This document shows positions 25,063 through 33,773 of a stretch of 64,000 nucleotides of DNA, one piece after another; position 1 is the first letter of the stretch; the number at the start of each line of letters is the position of its first letter. The DNA is taken from the NCBI GenBank assembly GCA_016235595.1, contig JACRJX010000048.1, positions 248,001 to 312,000 of the forward strand. The letters are read 5' to 3'. Position numbers and translations under genes: made by a program. The notes beneath the pieces were generated by a model. That model had not been told where the DNA came from, made no database searches, and saw only the letters and a list, made by a program, of their open reading frames with translations. The DNA is from Verrucomicrobiota bacterium. GTDB lineage: Bacteria > Verrucomicrobiota > Verrucomicrobiia > CAIQCK01.

Positions 25063-26217
25063 ATGAACTTCGAGTTTGCCACCGCCACCCGCATTCTCTT
25101 CGGCCCCGGCACGCTGCGTGAGGCCGGACCGGTTGCGAAGGCATTTGGCAAGCGCGCGCTGGTCGTGACCGGACGGACGACACAGCGTGCCAAACCTCTG
25201 CTCCTGGTATTGCGTGCGGCGGGCGTCAAGTGCGCGACGTTTTCCGTCGCCGGCGAACCGACAACGGTCTCCGTGCGCGAGGGTGCGCAACGCGCTCGCG
25301 ACGAACGCAGCGACGTCATCATCGGTTTTGGCGGCGGCAGTGCGCTCGACGCGGCCAAGGCCATCGCCGCGCTGCTCACCAACGACGGCGACCTGCTGGA
25401 CTATTTGGAGGTCATCGGTCGCGGCAAACCCATCACCCTGCCGTCTGCGCCGTGCATCGCCATTCCGACGACCGCCGGCAGTGGCGCAGAGGTCACGCGC
25501 AACGCCGTCATTGGCTCGCCGCAACATCGCGTCAAGGTCAGCCTTCGCAGCCCGTTGATCCTGCCACGCGTCGCCATCGTGGATCCGATTCTCACGCATC
25601 ACCTGCCGCGCCAAGTGACCGCCAACTCCGGCCTCGACGCGCTCAGCCAACTCATCGAGCCGTTCGTGTCGGCGAAAGCCAACCCAATGACCGATGCGCT
25701 TTGTCGCTCAGGCATGCAACGGGTGGCGCGCTCGCTGCGCCGCGCCTGTGAGGATGGCAACGACGCGGCCGCGCGCGAAGACATGTCGCTTGCCAGTCTG
25801 CTCGGCGGTTTGTCGCTGGCCAATGCCGGTCTCGGAGCGGTGCATGGTTTTGCGGCGCCGCTGGGCGGCATGTTCCCGGCGCCGCACGGTGCGGTTTGCG
25901 CGAGGTTGCTGCCACGCGTGATGGAGGTGAATATCCGGGCATTGCGCGGACGCCGTCCCGGCAGCGAGACGTTGCGGCGTTACGACGAGGTGGCACAGCT
26001 TCTCACCGGCAACTTGCGCGCAACGGCGGACGATGGTGTGGCATGGGTGAGTGAACTGTGTGAAGCGTTGGAGATCGCGCCGTTGGGCGCCTGTGGAGTC
26101 AAACCGCGTCATTTCCCGGCGCTTGTGGAGAAAGCTGCCGCCGCCAGCAGCATGAAAGGCAACCCGATCCTGCTCAGTCAGTCTGAACTGCGCGAGATCC
26201 TGGCGGGCAGTCTCTGA
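25063..26217 (+). CDS. Iron-containing alcohol dehydrogenase
   Basis: The product is 384 residues, the normal length of group III (Fe-dependent) dehydrogenases. The NAD(P) site GFGGGSALDAAKAIAAL (about 87-103), the IPTTAGSGAEVTRNAV signature (about 140-155), and metal-ligand regions SGLDALSQLIEPFVS and GLGAVHGFAAPLGGMFPAPHG are all present. Substrate could be an alcohol, lactaldehyde or a maleylacetate-like compound; the sequence does not decide. It is cotranscribed with the ABM protein. A short inverted repeat (TCTGAT-TG-ATCAGA) covers the stop codon. Confidence 0.88.
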   Translation: MNFEFATATRILFGPGTLREAGPVAKAFGKRALVVTGRTTQRAKPLLLVLRAAGVKCATFSVAGEPTTVSVREGAQRARDERSDVIIGFGGGSALDAAKAIAALLTNDGDLLDYLEVIGRGKPITLPSAPCIAIPTTAGSGAEVTRNAVIGSPQHRVKVSLRSPLILPRVAIVDPILTHHLPRQVTANSGLDALSQLIEPFVSAKANPMTDALCRSGMQRVARSLRRACEDGNDAAAREDMSLASLLGGLSLANAGLGAVHGFAAPLGGMFPAPHGAVCARLLPRVMEVNIRALRGRRPGSETLRRYDEVAQLLTGNLRATADDGVAWVSELCEALEIAPLGACGVKPRHFPALVEKAAAASSMKGNPILLSQSELREILAGSL

Positions 26218-26236
26218 TTGATCAGAATTGTTCTTG

Positions 26237-26265
26237 TTGACCGTATGTGGCGTTTTCAGTAAGGT
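26237..26265 (+). promoter_or_regulatory. Candidate promoter of the pilus-like cluster
   Basis: TTGACC (26237-26242), a 17-bp spacer and TAAGGT (26260-26265) lie 75 bp before the first gene of the cluster, in the only sizeable gap ahead of it. Confidence 0.4.
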
Positions 26266-26339
26266 GCGCGAACGGTTGAATTTTTCCGTAGGAGTAGATG
26301 GTGGCAGGAATCTCGATGGGTAAGGAAGAGGAGATCGCG

Positions 26340-26957
26340 ATGAAAATCTATTCGAAGTCATTACGGTGGTTGACGCCAGCGATCATGGCGCTGCTGGTCT
26401 CAGACGTTAGTGAAGTGTTCGCTCAGGCACGACCCACTGCCGGCCCAAAAGCGGACTTCCAGATCAAGCGGATTGAGACTCGCGCATACAATCCGCGAGG
26501 TGGCAGCGGGGAGAGTGGTCGCGGTGGCTCGGAAGCGGGACGTGTGCCGTGGAAGTTGTTCGAGTGCGAGTTTGACAGCCAGCCGGAATGGGCGGATGAA
26601 GTCGAGGTCAGATGGTATGTGCTGATGGCCGGCAAACAACAGACCCTGGCCACCGGCCAAGACATCTACGTTTATGTGAAGAGAGGCCGCCGGCATGTGG
26701 CGGGGATGTTGATGCATCCCTTGGTGATGGAGCGGTGGATGGGCACCACCAGCCAGGCCAGCTTGGACGTGGGCGTGGAGATATGGGTGCAGGGCCGGCT
26801 GTGGAGTTTTGACGACACCAAACACACCCGCAAGCAGTGGTGGCAGCAGTTCACGCCGCAGGCCGGGTTGTTGATGCGCGTTGACGAGTCGCCGTTCATG
26901 ACGACGCTCTACGCCGACTATGAATGGTCGAAGTATACGACCAGCAAGAAACAATAA
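26340..26957 (+). CDS. Exported protein of pilus-like cluster, Amuc_1102-like
   Basis: The product is 205 residues from the ATG at 26340, preceded by GGAG with a 6-base spacer; starts further up would bury the signal peptide (about 7-28). The mature part is beta-rich (DFQIKRIETRAYN, WADEVEVRWYVLMAG, ASLDVGVEIWVQGRLW), with no known enzyme motif. Position at the head of the PilM-PilN/Amuc_1100/Amuc_1099/secretin block matches Amuc_1102 of Akkermansia muciniphila. It is probably a structural or pilot component of the complex. Sequence identity could not be computed here. Confidence 0.65.
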   Translation: MKIYSKSLRWLTPAIMALLVSDVSEVFAQARPTAGPKADFQIKRIETRAYNPRGGSGESGRGGSEAGRVPWKLFECEFDSQPEWADEVEVRWYVLMAGKQQTLATGQDIYVYVKRGRRHVAGMLMHPLVMERWMGTTSQASLDVGVEIWVQGRLWSFDDTKHTRKQWWQQFTPQAGLLMRVDESPFMTTLYADYEWSKYTTSKKQ

Positions 26958-27033
26958 CCGTTGCGGCAACCGGTAACGGCGCGAACAGGCCGGCCGGTTA
27001 TAGCTTCAAACCAGTCAGTCATTTTCAATCGCC

Positions 27034-28824
27034 TTGAAAGCAAATCGAGTTCTAGGGCTGGACATCGGCGCGGCGTCAGTCAAACTGACGGTGCTGGAGC
27101 GCGAGAAGTCTGGCGACGTGCGGTTGCTCAAGTACGGTGTTGCGGATCTGCCTGGAGACTCCGGCCAGGAAGCCGAACGCAGCGGAGTGATTACCGCCAC
27201 GATCAAGCAGATGCTGCGCGAGCAGGGCGTGCGCAAGAGTCGCGCGGTCATTTCGGTGGCGGGCCAGTCGGTGTTCACGCGGTTCGTGAAGCTGCCCGCA
27301 GCGACGCCGGAGAACATCGAGCGCATGGTTGGCTTCGAGGCGCAGCAAAACGTCCCGTTCCCGATGTCCGAGGTGGTGTGGGGCTATCAACTTATCGGCG
27401 GCGCGTCGGAGAAGGGCGAATACGAGGTGGTGCTGGTCGCCATCAAGAGCGAGATCATCGAGTCGCTGGCCAAGGCAGTGGACGCGGCCGGTCTGCACGT
27501 CGAACTGGTGGATGTCAGCTCGCTGGCTCTCTACAACGCGGTTCGCTACAACTACGAGGTCGAGGAGGGTTGCACGCTGGTGGCGGACATCGGCGCCAAG
27601 ACGACCAACCTGATCTTCATCGAGAAGGAAAAGATATTCACGCGCGCCGTGCCGATTGGCGGCAACACGATCACGCAGGAGATCATGCGCGAGTTTGAGG
27701 ACCAAAAGATCACCTTTGCGCAAGCCGAGGAGTTGAAGCGCCGGAAAGGCTTTGTCGGGCTGGGCGGCGCCTACGAGGAGCCTGAAGACCCGTTGACGGC
27801 GCGGCTCTGCAAAGTCATCCGCAACGTCATGACGCGCATCCACGCCGATGTGACGCGGTCGGTGATCTTCTACCGCACGCAACAAGGCGGCCAGCAACCG
27901 AACAAACTGTTGCTGACGGGCGGCTCGGTTGCGTTGCCCTATACAGATCATTTCTTCAACGAGAAACTCCAGATTCCCGTCGAGTTCTTCAACCCGTTCC
28001 GCAACATCGCGCTCGCGCCGAATATTGACCGCGAGAGGCTGGCAGCGGAGGCCTGCGGTTACGGCGGCGCGGTTGGGTTGGGATTGCGGCTGGCGGCGGG
28101 CGAGTGCCCCATCGAGGTGAACCTGTTGCCGCCTTACGTCACCGAGCGGCGCGAGTTCAACAAGAAGAAAATCTACTTCCTTGGTTGCGCAGTCGGCCTG
28201 GCGCTGGCCGGCGCGAGCTGGGGCTACTACTTCAACCAGCGCGCGGAAATCGAACAGAGGATCCTGGGAGACGAAGCCGCACCTGCCAAGGACACCGTGC
28301 AAGGCCGCATCCGTGCATTGCGCCAGCTCGAAAGCCAGATCACCCGCCAGCAGAAAAGCGTGGAACGTTACGGCCAGATCAAGGACCAGATCAAGAAACT
28401 GGCTGAAGCGCGCGTGCGGTGGCATCAGATTCTCGAAGACCTTGCGCAACGTTTGCCGGCGGATACGTGGATCATCCAGCTTCAGCCGGCGTCTGCGGGT
28501 GTGCCTGTTGGAGGAATCACGGGTGGCATGGAGATTGCGCCGCCACCGGTCGAGATCATGTCGCCCGGCGGCCGTTCCGATCAGAAGCCGGGAGTGCGCA
28601 AAGAGCCGCAGATTACCGAGTTGTTGATCGTGGCCGGCAGCATCAACAAGCCGAGTGAACCAGAACGGCTGCAAAAACCGACGGAGTATTTGACCAAGTT
28701 GCGCGAGAGTTCCCTCTTTGATGAGAAGACTACGAATATCACCAAGGGACCCACGCCCAAGGAAGGTGACATCAACTTTACCTTCAGCATTACGGCGCAA
28801 CTGAAGGTGCCGATTTCGTTATGA
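27034..28824 (+). CDS. PilM-PilN fusion protein (Amuc_1101-like)
   Basis: The product is 596 residues. Residues 1-360 are an actin-like ATPase of the PilM/FtsA type (VLGLDIGAASVKLTVLE, GFEAQQNVPFPMSEVVWGYQ, TLVADIGAKTTNLIFIEKEK, LLLTGGSVALP). After EVNLLPPYVTERREFNKKK, a PilN-type junction, come one transmembrane helix (about 380-398), a coiled coil (about 410-465) and a C-terminal alpha/beta domain. In type IV pili these are separate proteins on the inner membrane. The only available start is TTG at 27034; an in-frame stop lies at 27001. Its stop overlaps the next start by four bases. Confidence 0.85.
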   Translation: MKANRVLGLDIGAASVKLTVLEREKSGDVRLLKYGVADLPGDSGQEAERSGVITATIKQMLREQGVRKSRAVISVAGQSVFTRFVKLPAATPENIERMVGFEAQQNVPFPMSEVVWGYQLIGGASEKGEYEVVLVAIKSEIIESLAKAVDAAGLHVELVDVSSLALYNAVRYNYEVEEGCTLVADIGAKTTNLIFIEKEKIFTRAVPIGGNTITQEIMREFEDQKITFAQAEELKRRKGFVGLGGAYEEPEDPLTARLCKVIRNVMTRIHADVTRSVIFYRTQQGGQQPNKLLLTGGSVALPYTDHFFNEKLQIPVEFFNPFRNIALAPNIDRERLAAEACGYGGAVGLGLRLAAGECPIEVNLLPPYVTERREFNKKKIYFLGCAVGLALAGASWGYYFNQRAEIEQRILGDEAAPAKDTVQGRIRALRQLESQITRQQKSVERYGQIKDQIKKLAEARVRWHQILEDLAQRLPADTWIIQLQPASAGVPVGGITGGMEIAPPPVEIMSPGGRSDQKPGVRKEPQITELLIVAGSINKPSEPERLQKPTEYLTKLRESSLFDEKTTNITKGPTPKEGDINFTFSITAQLKVPISL

Positions 28825-29894
28825 AAAACCTGCTCTCCTGGCTCAAGGACAACATCGGCTTGACGATCGGTGTGATCATCAGCCTTGGCGTGCTTGGCTA
28901 CATCTATTACAGCCAGGTTTGGGTGAACTACGTCAAGGAGGAGGAAGTGGCCACCACGCTGGAGGGCAAGCGCACAGAACTGGACGGATTGCTGCGCCGA
29001 AAACCGTTCCCTCATGCGGAGAACGTGCTCATCGTTTCCAATGCCGTTGCGGTGCTCTCCGGCAACGATTCCAACCTCAGCGTTGCCCGGTGGCTGACCA
29101 ACCTCGCCAGCGTTAATCCGCCACCGCAAAACATCCGGCCCTCCGCGTTCAATCCGATGCTGGTGCAGCAGAAGAACAAGCTGATGGCGGCGGCCAAGAA
29201 ATACGCCGTCACGGTGCCGTCGGAATTCGCCTTTGGCTTCGGCCGCTACGTCACCCAAGGCACGACGCCTGCCAACGACACCAACCAGATCAATACCTTG
29301 CTGACGCAGTGGAGTACGATCGAGACACTCTCGGACATTCTCTTCACCAACCGCATCCTCTCGATCACGGCGATTCGCCGTGCGCCGGTGGGTGCGGAGA
29401 TTCCAAAGGATTCAACCGCGGCAGGCATGATGCAGTCGACAAGCCAGTCGGGCGGCAACGAATTTTTCGCCACAGCGATTCGCGACGATCCCGGCGAGGT
29501 CGCGCGCATACTGCCTTTTGAACTGGAGTTCACCTGCAACACGCAAGGCTTGCGGGGCATCCTGAGCGCGCTGGAATCGTCGCCGCGGTTTTTCATTGTC
29601 CGCACGATCGCGGTTCTCAACACGCGCGGCAACGAAATGCTGGCGGGCGGACGATCCGAGGCGATGGGCAAGGCGTTCACGGCTGCCGAGGCTAGCGCGG
29701 AACCGCCGGCCACACCCGAAGCGCCGGTTCCCGGCGCGCCCGGCAGGCGTCCGGCGACGCGGCCTGGCCAGGCCGCGCTTGCGGAACCGGTCATTGTTTT
29801 TGGTTTGGAAAAGATCCAAGTAAAAATGCGCGTGGACTTGGTGGAGTTTCGAGAGCCGTCGGCGCCGGGCGCGAATACGCCGGGCGGCAAGTAA
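28821..29894 (+). CDS. Amuc_1100-like membrane-anchored pilus-cluster protein
   Basis: The product is 357 residues. It has a short cytoplasmic start, one transmembrane helix (about 11-30, NIGLTIGVIISLGVLGYIYY), a coiled coil (about 37-62) and a globular periplasmic part. This topology matches PilO and Amuc_1100, the Akkermansia protein known for action on host TLR2 signalling. An Ala/Pro-rich insert (about 290-318) before the last strand is an extra not needed by the fold. Its place between the PilM-PilN fusion and the Amuc_1099-like gene is the strongest evidence. Any host effect in this organism is not implied. Confidence 0.75.
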   Translation: MKNLLSWLKDNIGLTIGVIISLGVLGYIYYSQVWVNYVKEEEVATTLEGKRTELDGLLRRKPFPHAENVLIVSNAVAVLSGNDSNLSVARWLTNLASVNPPPQNIRPSAFNPMLVQQKNKLMAAAKKYAVTVPSEFAFGFGRYVTQGTTPANDTNQINTLLTQWSTIETLSDILFTNRILSITAIRRAPVGAEIPKDSTAAGMMQSTSQSGGNEFFATAIRDDPGEVARILPFELEFTCNTQGLRGILSALESSPRFFIVRTIAVLNTRGNEMLAGGRSEAMGKAFTAAEASAEPPATPEAPVPGAPGRRPATRPGQAALAEPVIVFGLEKIQVKMRVDLVEFREPSAPGANTPGGK

Positions 29895-29919
29895 GGCGCG
29901 GGCCATAGGCTGGAGTGTC

Positions 29920-30771
29920 ATGGAGTTTTTGAAGAAACATTACGAGAAGATTGCGTTGGCGGTTGTCTCATTGATGATGATCGCCACCGCGTTGACGTTG
30001 GCGAGCCGGTTGGGATTGGAAGAAGCTGAACTGCCCGACATAAAGAAGAATCGGTCGGCCGCCAAACCGCTGGACACCAACGAACTGATGCAGATCTCGA
30101 CGCTGCTGAAAAACCCGCCCGCGTGGAGGACCAACGACGGCCCGCGGCCGTTTATCCCCGACGTGTGGAAGTGGAACGGCAAAGACATGTTCTTGGCGGA
30201 CGAACCTCCTCCTCCTCCTCCAGATGCCGTCAGAGACCCGGCTGACGAGCTCGAATGGTGGGCGGCTTCCCGCACCTTCCCGATGAAGTTCATGTCCGTG
30301 GCCTCCGAGGTTGGCACAAATAAAGTGTTCGCGATCAACCTTCCCGGTGCGGGCACCAAATTCGTCAAGATCGGCGATCCTCCCATCAGGCAGCTCATCT
30401 ATGGCACCATGGAGGAATTCATCGTGCTTCGCTACGAAGAGAAGAAGGTGGAGTGGTTTAATCCCGCCATCGGAGCAAAAGCCGTGGCGGATGTTTCGAC
30501 GCTCACGTTGCAGCGGAAATCCGCCGCTGTCACCAAGGAGATACCCTTGGTGATCGGGAAGCAGGTCTTGGAGAGCGAGCCTGTGGCCCGTTATCAATCC
30601 AGCGCCACCGGGGAGCAAAGTGCCGAATTGAAGCAAGGCTCCAAATTCAACTATAAAGGCAAGACATATCAACTCCTTCGCCTTGACACCAGTCAGGCTA
30701 TACTGATATTCAAAGATGTTCAAACTCAGAAGGAATACAAGAAACGCCCCCGAGTGGTTCAGAAGTTCTGA
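29920..30771 (+). CDS. Amuc_1099-like membrane-anchored pilus-cluster protein
   Basis: The product is 283 residues with one N-terminal transmembrane helix (about 9-27, IALAVVSLMMIATALTLAS), a linker, a Pro-rich stretch (DEPPPPPPDAV, about 88-98) and a beta-rich C-terminus. The end (KGKTYQLLRLDTSQAILIFK) reads like PilP/GspC homology-region strands that bind the secretin. That role, bridging inner membrane platform and secretin, is inferred from position right before the secretin. It follows the Amuc_1100-like gene by 25 bases. Confidence 0.65.
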   Translation: MEFLKKHYEKIALAVVSLMMIATALTLASRLGLEEAELPDIKKNRSAAKPLDTNELMQISTLLKNPPAWRTNDGPRPFIPDVWKWNGKDMFLADEPPPPPPDAVRDPADELEWWAASRTFPMKFMSVASEVGTNKVFAINLPGAGTKFVKIGDPPIRQLIYGTMEEFIVLRYEEKKVEWFNPAIGAKAVADVSTLTLQRKSAAVTKEIPLVIGKQVLESEPVARYQSSATGEQSAELKQGSKFNYKGKTYQLLRLDTSQAILIFKDVQTQKEYKKRPRVVQKF

Positions 30772-30877
30772 GCGTTTCTGGAAGCGGTCTTGTTTTGGAC
30801 GAGCAGAGTCTAAAGACTGAGTCGTGGCTTGGTCTAGTGTTTGGGGCGCGAAATGCGCTGAGAGCGTGAAAGGAAGC

Positions 30878-33703
30878 ATGAAGAAAGCCAACCAATTTTT
30901 GCCCGCGCTACTGTGTGGCAGTCTGGCCTTGGGAATGTGGGCCGCGCCTCTGCGCGCTCAGACGGACAACGCACTGGCCAGTGTCGGCGCTGCGGCTTTG
31001 GCCACGCCCGAAGAGCTTAGCGAGCAGGAGATCATTCGCCGCAAGGAACAGCTCATTCGCGGCCAAAAGGCGCTGGCGGATGCCCAAGCCGCCATGAAGG
31101 CCGGTAAGTTCGACGAGGCGGCCGACGCCTATACACAAGCCATTCGCATGCTGCCCAAAGGTTCCGTGGCCGCCAAGGAGTTGGCCGCCGCCAAGGCGGG
31201 TGTGATTGAAGCCTACATCAACAAGGGCAAGGCTTCCGTGCGGGCGAAGAATTACGAAGATGCGCGCAAGTCAGCGGACGAAGTGCTGAAGTACGATCCC
31301 AACAACGCCGCGGCCAAGGGTATTATCAAGACTGCTGAGCGGGCCTCCGGAGCGCCTGATAAAGGAGGCAAGACTGCTGCCGCCAGCGCTGATCTTGACA
31401 CCGTGCCCCGGACCATTCCCCAGGTGGACGACACGCCGGAGTTCCGGAAGGCGCAGAACCAGACGACCCAGCTTTTGCGCGATGCGCGGCTGGCTTTCCA
31501 AAGCAACCAACTCGACTTGGCTGCAGAGAAGATCAACGCGGCGATGGCATTGGATCGCTACAACGAAGAAGCCCGCGTGCTATTGCGGCAAGTCAACGAG
31601 CAGCGCTATCACGCCGCCCAAGTGGATATGGCTCGTGTGCGCACACAATACGCCGCCGATACTCTCGAGGCTTGGGCGCCGCCAGTCAAACCACCACGCA
31701 CGACAGCCAGATCTCGACCGGCAGAGACCTCGTACATTCCGGTAGAGAAACAAAAGCTCGAAAACAAGCTCGACACGATCCGTCTTCCGAAGATTGAGTT
31801 CAGGGAGGCCAACATCGTTGACGTGGTCAATTTCCTGGCGGAGCAAAGTCGTGCGATTGATAAGCAACAAGGTGGCAATGGTGTGAACATTGTCTTCGGC
31901 GGCAGCCTGGGTGGCGGTGGCGGTGGGGCGGCTCCTGCGCCCGAGGCGGCTGCGCCGGCTGCGCCACTTCCTGGCCCAGCCCCCGCGGCTCCGCCGGCGC
32001 CGGGCGCTGCTGGAACCCCGGGAGCTCCAGGAGCTGCGCCAACACCTGAAGCTCCTGTGCCTGCGCCTGCGCCTGCGGCGTTGCCCGCGGCACTGCCAGC
32101 GGCACCGACTGGCATGCCGGGCGCTGCGCCCATCAGTGGCACGCCAGCGATTACGCTGAACCTGTTGGATGTGCCGTTGCGCGATGCGTTGCGTTACGTG
32201 ACCGATATTGCCGGCTTGAAGTTCATTGTAGACAAGTACGCCATTCTCATCGTGCCGATATCGTATCAGCCGCCCGGCGCGATGACGATGCGTGAATTCC
32301 AGGTGCCGCCCGGTATCTTTACCACGGTCATGACGGGCACCGCTCCAGGGGGGGGCGCCGCTGCTCCGGGCGGAGCGCCTGCGCCAGCCGCACCGATGCC
32401 CGCCGCTGCTCCGACGGCCGGTGGTGGCACGGGCGTGTCGAGCGACGACATCAAGGCATTTTTCATGAATGCGGGTGTGAAGTTCGATCCAGGAGCCTCG
32501 GTGACTTATCAAGCGGCGACCAGCCGGCTCTTCGTAAAGAATACGCAGGATGAACTGGATAATATCGAAAAAATTCTGGACACCCTGCGGCGCGCCGGCG
32601 GCACTCAGGTGACCATTGAGGCGAAGTTCATTGAGATTCAACAGACCGATTTGCGTGAGTTGGGCTTTGACTGGACCTTGGGTGACTGGGGCTTTGGCAG
32701 CATCAGCGGAGCGCAGCCGGCGTTCAGTGTCGGAGGCGGCACCGCCAACAGTGGATATACCCCCACCTACCCGGTCTATCCGAGCGACCAGACTCCGGTA
32801 GCCACCGCCACGGAGAAAGTAACCCAGGGAAATCGATTTGCGTCTCAATCGGGCGTGTTGTCCGGGAACAAACTGGATGCACTGCTCAGCGGTGGGACGG
32901 CCACCAGCACGGGTGTCAGTGACGCCGTGGCAAGGATGACCGGCCTGCTGAGCAATCCTCAGTTCCAGGTCATTCTGCGCGCTCTATCTCAGCGCAAGAA
33001 CGTGGACCTGCTTTGCGCGCCGAAAGTGACCACGATCAGCGGCCAGCAGGCCAAGATTGAAGTCGTGCGCGAGTTTATCTACCCGACCGAGTTCGAGCCG
33101 CCTCGCGTGGCCAGTGCTTCCTCCGCTGCTGCAGTGTCGGGAGCGGCTGTCTCCGCGCCCATGATCTCACCTCCGACGCCTGGCGGTTTCCAGACGCGCA
33201 ACCTCGGTGTCACACTGAATGTGACGCCGCAGATTGGTGAGACCGGCTTGATCAACCTGACGCTGATTCCCGAAGTCAGCGACTTCGACGGGTTCATCGA
33301 CTACGGCAGCCGTGATTCCTTGGGCAGCAGTTCCATCAATAACAATTCTGCCGCGGCAGGATATACGCTTGTCTTCCCGTTCCCGCAGCCGGTCTTCTCC
33401 ACGCGGCGTGTCACCACCAGCGTCATGGTTTTTGATGGCTCAACGGTCGTGCTCGGCGGCTTGATGCGCGAAGATGCCACCAAGATTCAGGACAAGGTGC
33501 CGTTCCTCGGCGATATTCCGCTGGTCGGCAAACTGTTCAGAAGTGAACTCGAGAATACCATCAAGAAGAACCTGATGGTGTTTGTGACCGCCCGGTTGAT
33601 TGATCCTTATGGTGACCAGCTTGCCCCGACGAAGTCGGCGACCGCGTCGGCGGTGGAAGCCGCTCCAGTAGCGCCTGCCGCAGGCGCCGCCCCGCGGCCC
33701 TGA
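30878..33703 (+). CDS. Secretin of the pilus-like system (PilQ/Amuc_1098-like)
   Basis: The product is 941 residues with a signal peptide (about 1-25). Two or three TPR-like repeats follow (about 60-150, GQKALADAQAAMKAGKFDEA and KASVRAKNYEDARKSADEVL). N-domains precede the secretin pore, which starts near 570 (GTQVTIEAKFIEIQQTDLRE) and ends with the signature VPFLGDIPLVGKLFRSE (about 873-889). Two Ala/Pro/Gly-rich low-complexity inserts interrupt the N-domains, one of about 70 residues near 350-420. The ATG at 30878 has an AGGAAG ribosome site; a GTG at 30824 would add 18 residues. It would form the outer-membrane gate. Confidence 0.9.
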   Translation: MKKANQFLPALLCGSLALGMWAAPLRAQTDNALASVGAAALATPEELSEQEIIRRKEQLIRGQKALADAQAAMKAGKFDEAADAYTQAIRMLPKGSVAAKELAAAKAGVIEAYINKGKASVRAKNYEDARKSADEVLKYDPNNAAAKGIIKTAERASGAPDKGGKTAAASADLDTVPRTIPQVDDTPEFRKAQNQTTQLLRDARLAFQSNQLDLAAEKINAAMALDRYNEEARVLLRQVNEQRYHAAQVDMARVRTQYAADTLEAWAPPVKPPRTTARSRPAETSYIPVEKQKLENKLDTIRLPKIEFREANIVDVVNFLAEQSRAIDKQQGGNGVNIVFGGSLGGGGGGAAPAPEAAAPAAPLPGPAPAAPPAPGAAGTPGAPGAAPTPEAPVPAPAPAALPAALPAAPTGMPGAAPISGTPAITLNLLDVPLRDALRYVTDIAGLKFIVDKYAILIVPISYQPPGAMTMREFQVPPGIFTTVMTGTAPGGGAAAPGGAPAPAAPMPAAAPTAGGGTGVSSDDIKAFFMNAGVKFDPGASVTYQAATSRLFVKNTQDELDNIEKILDTLRRAGGTQVTIEAKFIEIQQTDLRELGFDWTLGDWGFGSISGAQPAFSVGGGTANSGYTPTYPVYPSDQTPVATATEKVTQGNRFASQSGVLSGNKLDALLSGGTATSTGVSDAVARMTGLLSNPQFQVILRALSQRKNVDLLCAPKVTTISGQQAKIEVVREFIYPTEFEPPRVASASSAAAVSGAAVSAPMISPPTPGGFQTRNLGVTLNVTPQIGETGLINLTLIPEVSDFDGFIDYGSRDSLGSSSINNNSAAAGYTLVFPFPQPVFSTRRVTTSVMVFDGSTVVLGGLMREDATKIQDKVPFLGDIPLVGKLFRSELENTIKKNLMVFVTARLIDPYGDQLAPTKSATASAVEAAPVAPAAGAAPRP

Positions 33704-33773
33704 GTAGTCGCGTTCAGGTTGGACCCAGGAAAAAACCGGTGGTTGCCTGCTGCCAGTTGTTGGTGCCACACGC

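Noticed and set aside
26209..26225. TCTGAT-TG-ATCAGA over the alcohol dehydrogenase stop codon as a terminator
   Set aside because: The stem is only 6 bp, AT-rich, with a 2-base loop and no adjoining U-tract.
27076..28800. A 574-codon minus-strand frame opposite the PilM-PilN gene
   Set aside because: It is an antisense shadow; the plus strand has clear actin-like ATPase motifs.
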